From Balanoglossus misakiensis (Eukaryota; Hemichordata): 64,000 bases of DNA. Shown here in pieces: positions 39,401-50,320 of the stretch; the stretch's first letter is position 1, and each line of letters starts with the position of its first letter. Position numbers and translations under genes: made by a program. Location of the stretch: contig CM082581.2 in assembly GCA_040954595.2 (NCBI GenBank), positions 5,642,001 through 5,706,000 on the forward strand, in the 5' to 3' direction. The notes beneath the pieces are model-generated. The model searched no databases and was not told where the DNA came from. It saw only the letters and a program-made list of their open reading frames with translations.

Positions 39401-42400
39401 ACATGCATTTGAAAAGCTTACCCTTTTCAGGACTGAAGTGACAATCTTTTGATGCCCAGCCTATTTGCATAATACTGCTTGATTTCAATGTCACCTAAAA
39501 TGCCATGATTTGAAGAAGAAAAAATACTCACATCAAAACATTTGAAATGGATACATTAAAATTATGAGTTTGGAGGCTCATAAGTTTGTCAGTTCAAGAA
39601 TTACTGTATGTTAATCTTCCACAGTAGGCGTTTTATTATATGCACATTCAACTCTAACATTTTTAAAATTTAGCTGGAAGTCATAATGAGAGAAGATGCA
39701 TTCGTACCTCGTAGTACCATCCGACTGGTAGGTCATCCATTTCAGAAGCACAGATGGGAAGATTTGTACGAACGCTTTCAAATGTCCAATTATCATTTCG
39801 TACCTGTGAGAGACAGATTGTCAAATTGTGATGGCAATGAAAGACATACACTACAGTCCAGGAGGAATCACTCCTTACAATAACATAAGGAGATGCACAG
39901 ATCAGCTATAGTTATACTACCCAGTGCTGGAAAAGCGTCAATGTAACCGTTGTCCACGAAGTACAAAACTGTCTGCATGTAATACCTGGTCACATCACTC
40001 CCTTCTCCCGCAGTCAGTATAGGGACCCTCTCTGCCTCCCTTTCTGAAATCAACCCCTCACCTCCAAACAGTCCCCCGTAAGTAGTAGTGCAGCAGTCTT
40101 GTCATCGGCATTCAACACCACGCCATACATGGGCAGCGGTTTCCACTCTGTACAGGACAGCCGAGTCAAGGCGGAGACCACGGGTACCTGTGGATCCAAA
40201 GCACAAGACAGGTGAGGCGACGCTTGACACTTTCCCAACAAAAAAATAGAGTTAAAACAGAGTGATGAATTCCACTGCAAGACTAGCTCATTTACTTGTA
40301 TGTCAAGTCTACTCACTGTGATATTGAACTTGAGAGGACCACCAGAGCACAACAGAGTACACCACAGCAAATGAACAGCACCAGATTGACTCAGCACTTC
40401 ACGGCAAAGCTTACAGGTATCTGTTGGTGTCAAAATGCAGGCAATAAACTCAATTAGGGGTGAAAAAAATATGATTTGATGCTTCCGTGAGCACATAAAT
40501 ATTTCACTTTCACTCTTACTACTAAGTGGAGTGTTACTGCAGTGATGGCAAATCATATAGTTACACAGCCTCAATTATTTTCACAGGTATGGGTGGATCT
40601 GTTTGGGGTTAAACGACACTGAAAGTTTTATCATTATTTGCCATGTACAATACATTATCAAACAACAATAAATATTACACATTTGATACTAGCACATTGA
40701 CAATATGCAGAAAACATTGTGATATCCATTAAATCTTCTTGAAGTTGAAAATGAATATTGTCATTTTCTTGACAACAGATAACGTTACTGCAGTGACATG
40801 AATTGCAACATACACATCTTCACGAACGATTTACACACTGCAAACTGTCAAGATGGGAAATCAGGTAATGAAAGGTCTCTTTTTTTAAATTCTATAAAAT
40901 CCATTCTTCAGCAACAGAATTGTCTCTTTTTAGAAATTGTATAATCCAATGCATATTCATTCTTGCACTGCATACACCACCTTCATCTGATACACAAACA
41001 GCTGACATACCTTTCTCATTGATGGTTGCTAGGTTACCCAACAACAAGACTGAAAATCTGGCAAGGCTGGCATACATCTCATCGTATTCGTCAACTGAAA
41101 TCAATAATTACAGTCATCAGATAAATCATCAACAAATCAATAAATAAGATTTAATGCAGGGTTGGGTGCTAAATATTGGAGGATGTGTCATAGCTCAATT
41201 GATCAAAACACTTAAGAAGAATTGTGCAAATGCAGTGACACAATATGACACATGGTAGACCCAGCTACCAGATTATGCTACTAAACCCCAGAGAAACACA
41301 CAAGATTTTCCAATACCAATGTAGCCACAGTGACTGACTGCTGCTTGGGTCTGCCTATCCCCCAAAAGCCATTTACCTTCAGAAGACAAATGCCTCCTTT
41401 GCCTGTCCTCCGATATTTCCGTTGTGGCCTTAACCAATGTCTTGTCACTCCTTTCATGTGCAATGACAGTGGTTCTCAACAACGGATCGTCAGCATCTGC
41501 CGAACCACTCTCCGATGACAGTCTGCTTCCTGATTGGCCAACGTGTCTATCTCTAACCTCTGATTGGCCAACACCCGTGGATCTGGCTTCTGATTGGTCG
41601 TCCAGTAGATTGCTGTTGCCCGATGTATCGTTTCTGTTTTTGCTTGGTGAGAGTCTGTCTCCATTGTGGTATTCCAATGTCACATTGTCCAACACAGCGT
41701 GTATCCATAAATTGGTGATGTTGAACAGCAATGACACAGCTGCACCAACTAAAGTCTTATTTTCCAGTTCTCTCTTCTTGCACGATTCTGTAAATTGAGA
41801 TCAATCAATCAAAATTAAACTCAAATCCATCTACCATTGTGTTAACATATAACTTTAATGGCATACAGTTTCTAACTTTCAAGATTTTCAAAAATTTAGG
41901 AGACCAATGTGAATCTTTTACTGCATCATATCACCCATCTTCAATTTCTTTACAATTTTTTTGTTAAGTCATATCAAACTTGGTTTGTTCTGCTTGATAT
42001 TTTAACAAAATGAATCCTTTTACAAAGAAAACTGCACCTCAAATTCCCCTAACTAGATGGAATTCTGGGAATAAGTTCAAAGGTCACATAAAAAGAGAAC
42101 AGAACAGAACATGTATGCCTACCTAGTTGTTGAGAAAGTTGAGATAGGAAACCAGCAGTGAGAGACCAGGAGTCTTTCGGCACAAGACATAACATGAACA
42201 ATAATAATGTTAGCACAACAGAATAACAAACATAAAGCTGCCAGTTCTGTACTCTGTATTTAGACCTTGAATATTTGCTTCAAAGTTGGATACACAGGCT
42301 TCCACATGCATTTGTAGGTTTGTCATGTGTGAGGGGAGAGAGAATGTAAGTTACTGTGTTTGTTTGTTTGTGTGTGTGTGTTGTGAGACAGACAAACAAA

Positions 42401-45400
42401 CAGAGATCGAAACAAGGATAAAGAGTTTGTATATAACATTCCAGTTTATGTTTTTTTTCAAATTACCAGTAAGGTTTGACTGAGTGGAACTCACCATGTG
42501 TAGTTGATGATGCTAGTACTCGTAACGCTCCAAGACAGTGGGCTAAAGGCAATGGCTGTGACTGGAAACTAGACACACCTTTATTACTACAAAACCTGAA
42601 GAAATAGCGACAATTATGCAAACAAAATATGATTTAGACGATATATGTTATGGTGAGATATTACACCAGTCAATTTCTAGCAAAATAGAATGGGCAATCT
42701 AGACTACAGCAAGGTGGTTTTAGATTCTGTATTAATTGAAACATTGTAAAGTTGGCTCAGGAAACATGGTTTGCAGAATTGGAGAAGAGATTTAAACTAT
42801 ACACCACGGTGCAGGTCGACTTACATGATAAGATTTGTCAGGTGGTCCATAAAACCGTTCACGCGAACAAACATGACATCCTTGTGAATGGGATTTCGGG
42901 CAAGTACTTCGAGCAGTTCCATCTCGGACACTCGACTGATGTTACGACTCGGTGGGCTGTTCACCAACAGGTCAATGGTTGGCACTAACACAAGGTTGGT
43001 AACTCGCTGGTTAACTAGATCAGCTGATAACAGAGCAAAAAGAGTAAATGTACCACTAAAACTAAGCGAATTGATCTGATTAAAAACAGGATTTTCACCA
43101 ACAAGATGGCTTTAAATTTTGCATTCACCCAATCAGTAATATTTCAATTTTATGACGAATTAAAAATCCCCAGCTTTGGGCTGATAAAAATTTATCATAT
43201 GTATCATAATTAACAAAATAAAATATTCAGATTTTATCTGTAAGAAAGAAGACAGTCAAGAAGGAAATTTGACTGTATACCGAATTAAACACAATCTCAC
43301 AAAAGACTGGAGCATCAAAGGTTCATTTTCACTTTATGCAACAAAGAAAAGAAACTCACCATAAGGAAAAGACAAGTTCACTTTGCTATGTTTGATACTT
43401 TTATCAATTAATTTCACCAGCAATCGATTTTCATCGAACAACGTAGCCACAACAACACAGGTGTGATTGTCCGGCAGATCCAATTCATTGAAGGTGGTCA
43501 CACCGCTGAATGAAGTGGTCTCGTCCAAGATGAGGATCTTCTTCAGACCTGGGAAGATTTCAGTGGCCACTGTGAGTGAATTATGACAACTGTGATGGTG
43601 GAATGATTTATGATTTGATGAGAATGTGAATGTGATGTGATGTGATGTGATGTGATGCGAAGTGATATGATGTGATGTGAAGCGATGTGATGTGATGTGA
43701 TGTGACTTGATGTGATGCGAAGTGATGTGATGTGATGCGAAGTGACGTGATGTGATGTGATGCGAAGTGATCTGATGTGATGCAATGTGACGTGATGTGA
43801 CATGATGTTTAGTGATCACACGTCAGCTACATAAACTCACCTTTGAGGTATCGATCTCCGTGTTTACCGCGAATGGTGATGAACACGATGTTGCCAATAT
43901 TCCTCCCTTCGTTTGCACACAAACACGGAATGTCCAGATGGAGCTCTCCGATCGCCGGGTACTGCTCCAGACTCAGGTTCTGGTAGATGGCTTCCTCGTT
44001 GGCCAAGGTGTCCCATATCATCACATTGATCTGAAGGCAAATGGTATCATTCGTGAAATGTTAAACACAAGACAGGGGGCACTTTCATTTGAGCAAAAAA
44101 GACACTTGTGAGGATTACAACTGTGTTGAGGAGATTGCTGAAATGCAGAGCTAAAATGCCAATGTGTTATGGGCTAACTACTGTTGTGTTCTATGTACAA
44201 CAGACACTGAGAAGGCCATAGGGATAGTAGTAAAAACATACCATGTGAGTAATCACATATAATTGGGCCATTTTAATTCTACATTCATTTGTGCCTGTAG
44301 ATTAGTACTGCTTCCCATTGAAATACCAGGTTTCCATACTCAACAGCACAATATCAATTTTGCTCAAAGTTTCATGGCTACTGGATTAACGTACTCCTGG
44401 CAGACTGAACAACTTACCCCAGGTGCATTGCAATGATAAGGTTTGTCGTGTACACTGATACTTGAACTCTCACTGTCAATTTCAACAGTGAATTCAAGCG
44501 ATGAATCTGAAAAATGTTAGAAAAAATGGAGATTTTCATCCGTTAGACCACACAAGCTCTGACACAACAGGAAATCATATCACTGCTAGTGCTAGACAAT
44601 GATGTATAAAGAGCCTAAATGAGAGCTCAGCTCTGTCGACATCTTCATTTAAAAACTGGTAACAATTTAACATCAGAGTTGTCAACTACAGAGAAACCAT
44701 CAGTATGTCAGTCTGTTCAGAACACACGAACATGTCAAATTTGTGATTTAGATACCATTATTCTATCAGCTAGCAAGATAATTAATCATTTGTCTGTCAA
44801 TCTTCCATTTAAAAAACCGACAATATCCAGAATGAAAATGATAGTTGGGCTTACCAACATATCCCAGCATGCTTAGAGTTTTTGCTGCCATGGTAACAAC
44901 TTGTGTGTTTTCAAACTGTCCTATGCACAGATCTACCAGTGTCTGTAGGCCACCAGCCTTCAGGATTTCAATTTTGACTTCCTCTGTGAATAAGGAGAGA
45001 CTTTGATACTTAATCATACAGTTCTATTGACACAGTGTGTGAGTTCAAAATATGCTGATCTGATCTGATCAGTCAATGGTGATGTCTGGACATCAGCTAA
45101 CTTTGCCTGTTTTCTCCGTTCAGCACCAATGATCATACCAGACTTAACATTCAGCATCAAGACTGATTTCCACCCAGCTCACCTGATGTCATCGCCAGAT
45201 TCAGCATCAAGGCAGATGCCCAAAATGTCAACTCTGGATCTTGACACTCGGCAAAATACAACACGGGGGCCAGGATGCCACCTTTCACTAGCTGGTGATG
45301 CAATTGTTCTAAAATGGGAGTTAAAATTAAGAAACAGAAATGTAATTCTTAGCAGACTCCTTTGACAGGCACTGCAGTGCATGCTGGCATTTGTGATAGA

Positions 45401-48400
45401 AACCAAATATCAAAAGCAGATACACTATTCCAGAAAAAATGTTTGTCTGAGCTGCAAAAGGTTGATGATCTGCCACTAGGGGGCGCTGTGCAACAAGCAG
45501 GAAGGGTGACGGACCCAAACCAACTCATCAGATGGGCAATTACATCTACAATGATATAGTTGTAACTCACCACAGCAACAGAAGAAACCCAGAGTTTCGG
45601 CCAACAACCTGACCAGCACGCCATCTTGACTGTTAGCCAACGCTGTCATTGATTGCAAGATGCCCTCACAGGATGTGAGTAACTTCTCCACTGCAGATTT
45701 ACCTAGGCAATGAAACAACACTTCTTGTAATATGGAAATAAAGGTAACCCTCAGTATTACCACTGTACATGCTTGGATTATCTCGTCTCATAGATGATTA
45801 CCACTTTGATAATCTGGTTCATTTCAATATGCATGGATCGCATAATACCCTTCATTACTAGATCATGGATCAAGACTATAAGAAGTGACAAGGTCATGGG
45901 TCAATATTCAACCAACAGGCAACACCAGTGGTCAAGACTTACCAAGCATTGCCAGATCGTGCGTCAAGACCAGAGCCCAGTGGACAACATCTTTGTCGCC
46001 GCTGGACAGACAGATTGGAATTCGAATCAAGATCTGGTTGTATTTCAGTACTTCCGATTTGAACGGATCTGTAAGACACACAAAGCCTGAGCTGTGACTA
46101 TATTGCTAACCACAGCTGTGTAAGTGATGACAGAATAATTGATCTGTAAAAGACACAGAGTCTAGCAGTGACTGCTGCTAGCTACGTAGAACAAAGTTTT
46201 CTTTTACTTGACTTTCAAGAAAATATTAAAATTCTTAGTTATCTGCAAATAGACTGAAACAACAATGCATTGAAGCCCTTGGTAGTACACTGGTTCATCA
46301 GATAAATGATCATTGTTACTCACCATTTCTCAGAGCTAAGAAGCATATCACTCTCAGTACCAATCTCTGCAGACCAGAGTGCCCACCACACAATGCTTTC
46401 TGTAAATTCTTTAACAGGTAGGGAAGCTTACAGATATCTTTCCGGAACATTTCTGAAATACAAATGACAGTATATGAGTATGTGAGTGAGATGACGAAAA
46501 AATTTCTGCATAAATCAATGCAAATTGCAAAAAGTGGTAATTTCATCAAAACCATCAGCTATGATTTTGAATATCGGTGATTAAGATTTGATGTCACAAA
46601 TGACCCTGCAGCAAGAAAGAGACTCACCATTGACAGCAAATTCGTGCAACAAAGCCACTGCCCAGTAAACCAAGACACTCTCTTCGGACTTGAGACACAC
46701 CACAGCGTGCATTATCACGTTGTATGAGGAAATTTCTGCCAGGGTCTTCTTCTCATCTGATTCACAAATAATACATTCTCATTAGAGTTTGCACAAACAT
46801 TTGATGTCCATTACCAACAGAATCATACTGTAATGTGTAATTCTAGATTATTGAAATACCTAAGTGTTCAGGAATTTCCTGATGCCAAGCACTCAGGTAT
46901 ATTGTAACAAACAGTCCTCCTTACACAACTGACATTGACACTGAAAACTGCCTCCAACATGAACTCAATCTAGAACTTGACAATGAATATAATTTCAAAG
47001 ATAAAGTGTTGACAAGTCCATTATTAGCAATACCATATACACCCAACAAAAAACAAGTACCAGAGTTGACATTGCAAATAGCATACATACCAACACTTTG
47101 GGTGTTGACTATCAACACCAGCATCTGCAGGCAAATTCTTTGTATGACTACATCACCCCAGTAGTTGCCAATCATGGCCGACACGATGCCAACGAACCCT
47201 TGATCTAATAGCTCCGTCACTAAACCATCTGTGACAACACAAAAATTACACATTAGGACGAGAAGATTAACCTTCTGTTGTGTATTACTCTGTATATTGC
47301 CATGTTTGTAGTGTGCGAGTGCTCGCTCACTGCATACACCTTTTGGCATCTCTTAACAATCAACAATTTGTTGGAATCAATACTGTAATGAAAGCAGTGT
47401 TGTAAAAATAAAACGTCAGGTACTGTGCCCTGCCTACCTGTTCTCACCATGTGACTGGGTGGACATAGTAAGTGAAGAAGATGCACCAAAGATATTAGAA
47501 ATTGATAAAACCAACTCCCCAGTCTTTTTCTAATCTAATTTTACCAAATCTAATCTAAACTCATCACCAAATCAACCAAAAGGTGTATACCTTTCAAAAT
47601 CAACAATATTTATGTCACATATTCAGCATGAACGAAAATGACTGAATTTTCTCCAAACTTACTTACCACATAAACACAACTGATGGACGATGAATAAACA
47701 GTATCTCATCACTTCTTTGCTGTCTGTTGTTTGCATCTCATGCAGGATGGTTTCCAGGAGACCCTCCGTTTCCCAGATCAGCATCATTTTCCTCTCATCT
47801 GTAATCAGAGGTACCAGAAGTGTTGTAGAATTTTCATACGAGATTACAGTAATTCTTTAGTAAGAGGTTAGCCAATCAAATGTTTAGCCAATCAAATGTT
47901 GATTTCCACTGATGATTAAAAAAAACATTCAAACGGGCATATTTTCCTATATTGGGCATCACAAACAGACATAGTTCGTATATATTTCACTGTTCAGTAA
48001 AACGGATAAGGGTTACTGGTACTTAATTATCACTGTTGGGGAAAAAAATCTACAGTATAACTTACCCACATCACAAATGACATCAAACATGACTCCGGCT
48101 AATCTCGCCTTGACTCTTTGCTTCAGGAACACATCTTTACACTGTTTCTTGAACCCTCCTTGATGGACAATTCTCGTGAAGCACATCCCCAGAACAGAGA
48201 GAATTTTCCTCTCGTCGGACAACTCTCTGAAATTAACTAAAACAGCAAGAGAAGTGCAATGTGTAAAATCTCTTACTGAAGGAATAAAGATGTTTTTTTT
48301 CTTATAGGATTCAAATGCAATTTATTATACAATGTAGTCTCCGTATCATAAAAAATATTAGATATTGAAGGTTACAGACGGACCAGTATAATCGCCTCAA

Positions 48401-49487
48401 ATCTGATAAAGGACCTCTAAATATGTATATAATCAAAACAATTACTTTCTGTGCTAAAAAGAAAGGCCTTTGGACTCTGTTTATGAATTATGTGACACAC
48501 TAGTACTACTTCAGATTCAGATTGCTGTGCACTACGTCAGTGGATTGTCATTAATCATTGGAGCACCACTGTGAACAAACAGCAATGCTGGAACCACAAC
48601 TGGTGATACGGTTTTCTTCACTGTAGCATGTAAGTCTGAGCAGTTGTCCAGTTGCTGGTTGTCTTGATACCACTAGCACACTTGCAGCACTTACCATTTT
48701 TCAGGATCACACAGAGAACTGTGGCAGCCTTCAGTGTCAATGCCTCATCATCATTGTTGACGCAGTATTTCAAGATGTCATCAAAGTATGGGGCTGCGAG
48801 ATAAATAAAGAAAGACTTTTCATAACTCGGCAATGAGATTGTTGAGAGATGTATGGATGAATATAATAACTTCATTGATTACAAAATTCACATACTTACA
48901 CTTGATTGCCTTATCAAGAATCATCTGTTCAGCACTTCTTCTCAGATTGACCTGTGGTGCATGAAGCGCTAACACACCAAGATCTTCCAGTGAAATACCT
49001 AAGTTGGAGGGGACATTCATGTACATGATGTACAGTCGATTATTAATAATACCACATATGATACATGCATATGATACCCTCTGGTCATATTTTGCGCCCC
49101 CTCCCGGCGTAAAGTGTAAACATTCGCTTACCACTATTCACAGTTGTAAACATTATGGCAATGTTGCTAGTTATTAAATGGCGACTGATCGATCGCTGAT
49201 TTGTACCGCAATGACATCTACACTGAAAGCCCGCAACTTGCAGGTGTAAAACACGCGTCGCTTGTATTCGGAAAGACCGTGCTTTCAACCATGCGAGTTT
49301 CTTTCAACCATGCAAGTTTCTGTATCATGTTATGTGTACATTACTTACTATCATCGATGTGTTGCTCTAGCTTTTCTCGACATTTTCGACGAATGACTCT
49401 TCTGATATATTGAACAAAAACGACCGTAGATATCGCAACCACCGTTCCGGTGGCTAACACAACAACCTGTTTGCCCTGAGACGACAT
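36460..49487 (-). CDS. Uncharacterised membrane-anchored armadillo / dual SPRY-domain protein, complete, 31 coding exons
   Basis: I do not recognise a named orthologue. The 31-exon model closes in frame at 1547 aa with GT-AG junctions throughout. Exons: 49487-49349, 48998-48900, 48793-48695, 48236-48066, 47798-47667, 47228-47091, 46756-46628, 46452-46324, 46068-45943, 45702-45571, 45308-45183, 44983-44855, 44506-44418, 44030-43841, 43569-43360, 43023-42825, 42595-42495, 42173-42123, 41787-41377, 41094-41011, 40420-40317, 40187-40062, 39803-39708, 39494-39422, 39290-39205, 39015-38901, 38663-38576, 38326-37670, 37467-37365, 37119-37032, 36683-36460. Layout: hydrophobic anchor at residues about 8-25 followed by [11 protein letters not shown]; armadillo-like units about 47-516; beta-rich region about 517-800; low-complexity linker; SPRY-1 about 1040-1190, close to the RSPRY1 SPRY ([19 protein letters not shown]); QPIS repeats; SPRY-2 about 1395-1520. 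There is no RING, unlike RSPRY1. The exon at 42173-42123 (51 bp) has a weak acceptor and is the least certain. Probably a cytosol-facing scaffold on a membrane. Confidence 0.85.
37749..38165 (-). repeat. Coding tandem repeat, about 17 residues, consensus QPIS-x-D
   Basis: Within the 657-bp exon 38326-37670, eight units carry variants of QPIS: QPII, QQIS, YQPIS, YSPIS, YPPIS, QPIN, QPIS, QPII. Each is followed by an acidic stretch. On the plus strand the cores read GATTGG at 37765, 37816, 37867, 37942, 37993, 38047 and 38140, plus a GATTTG variant at 38101. Spacing is often 51 or 54 bp, always a multiple of three. This is an internally expanded, probably disordered linker between the two SPRY domains. 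Confidence 0.8.
38576..39803 (-). other. SPRY-1 domain exons of the ARM-SPRY gene
   Basis: Five exons (39803-39708, 39494-39422, 39290-39205, 39015-38901, 38663-38576) encode one SPRY domain. Hallmarks in order: [66 protein letters not shown] and [12 protein letters not shown]. Each has a counterpart in human RSPRY1 (FESVRCTF, WYYEVTVVTSGVMQIGWAT, GYGIGDDEYSCAYDG, EFNFGAKPFKY). SPRY domains bind short peptides and often select ubiquitylation or signalling substrates. Confidence 0.85.
41526..41605 (-). repeat. Coding 30-bp tandem repeat (Q-S-E/G unit) in exon 41787-41377
   Basis: Plus-strand GATTGG cores at 41532, 41562 and 41592 are exactly 30 bp apart. On the coding strand they give three 10-residue units of the form QSE-x-R-xxx-VG. 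The same octamer CCAATCAG is used here in a different reading frame from the QPIS repeat of the exon at 38326-37670. Confidence 0.7.
43631..43815. repeat. TGATG satellite in an intron of the ARM-SPRY gene
   Basis: An imperfect pentanucleotide array based on TGATG/TGTGA with GCGAAG interruptions, about 185 bp, between the exons 44030-43841 and 43569-43360. It produces spurious long His/Ser/Thr/Ile-rich open frames on the minus strand. Such tracts are usually length-polymorphic. Confidence 0.9.
44855..49349 (-). other. Armadillo-like repeat block: eleven symmetric phase-1 exons
   Basis: Exons 2-12 (48998-48900 down to 44983-44855) all begin and end in phase 1. Nine of them measure 126-138 bp or 99 bp multiples of a codon, and exon 4 is 171 bp. 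Most encode about 33-46 residues, the size of one armadillo/HEAT unit, with amphipathic helices such as [27 protein letters not shown] and [15 protein letters not shown]. The assignment as ARM-like rests on helical pattern, unit length and exon periodicity, not on a profile search. HEAT repeats are the alternative. Confidence 0.75.
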
Positions 49488-50320
49488 CTTTCACTCGATC
49501 ACCCTGATCCATGATCAACAGCACAACCGTGCTATTTCAATGTACCCGCTGACATATTTGTGTACCTCGTAACTCCGTTGAAAAAGAAAATATGATTGGA
49601 TCAAGTTTGTGGGATTGCACACTGCTCGTCAAATTTGGGGGATAAATGTTACATTCTCTTATTATAAATCCCAAAGTAGTTTAATTCTCCCTGCAAAAAG
49701 GACTACTTTTTGCAGATAGTTTCCCCAAAACCTCGTAGTGAAAAACATGACAGTCAAGTGAATGATTCAATTTCCGAATCGCTAGGTGGCCCTCGGGTGA
49801 AAGGGAACTAGAACGTTTGAGGGCGCAACAAATCGAGGTCAAGAGGCAAGCAAGCGTCGGATGGACCGTACACATCCAGCCAAGAAAAATAACACGATCG
49901 CAGGGGAAATGTGGTATGTTTCTGAAGATTTATCATGCTTTTGTTGTTTAGTAAGTGCGAACAATTCGCTTTGTAGTCGAGTCGAGCGGACGCATCACAG
50001 CAGTATGTGTAGACACCTTCTTTGTTATCATTGTGCTTGTAAATGTGATCAAATTAAAATATTTCAACGCTGACATGCGAGTTGTATTGCAATACTCCCG
50101 CACACGAAAAATGCACATACGGGCGTTTGTAGTTGGTGGTTGAAGCTTGGGTAAATGTTTAAGCGTGTACTAGTCAGCACCTTGTTTTCTGTAGTGTTAA
50201 ACACTGAACGATCTGTAAAATCACCGCGGTCGTAATTTGATTTCGAACTTGCATGAATATGGTAATCTCACAGTACTTGTTTTACATGATCTAGGTGAAA
50301 AGGCCACTGGCTCGTAAAAA
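49488..50320. promoter_or_regulatory. Intergenic region between the ARM-SPRY (-) and Ikaros/Pegasus-type (+) genes
   Basis: 833 bp separate the two start codons, so this stretch must hold both promoters and 5' UTRs, including any non-coding first exon. I see no TATA box at a plausible distance from either start. Nothing else is identifiable. Confidence 0.4.

Noticed and set aside
43631-43815. Regularly spaced repeat considered as a CRISPR array
   Set aside because: The unit is about 5 bp with no spacers, and the genome is eukaryotic with introns.
43334-43819. Long minus-strand frames of His/Ser/Thr/Ile repeats, superficially a repetitive protein
   Set aside because: They are translations of the TGATG satellite read through an intron. 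The real exon (43569-43360) uses only part of the frame and has a proper acceptor at its edge.
36460-49487. Calling the ARM-SPRY gene RSPRY1
   Set aside because: SPRY-1 is RSPRY1-like, but the protein is about 2.7 times longer, has a membrane anchor and ARM block, carries a second SPRY and lacks the C-terminal RING.
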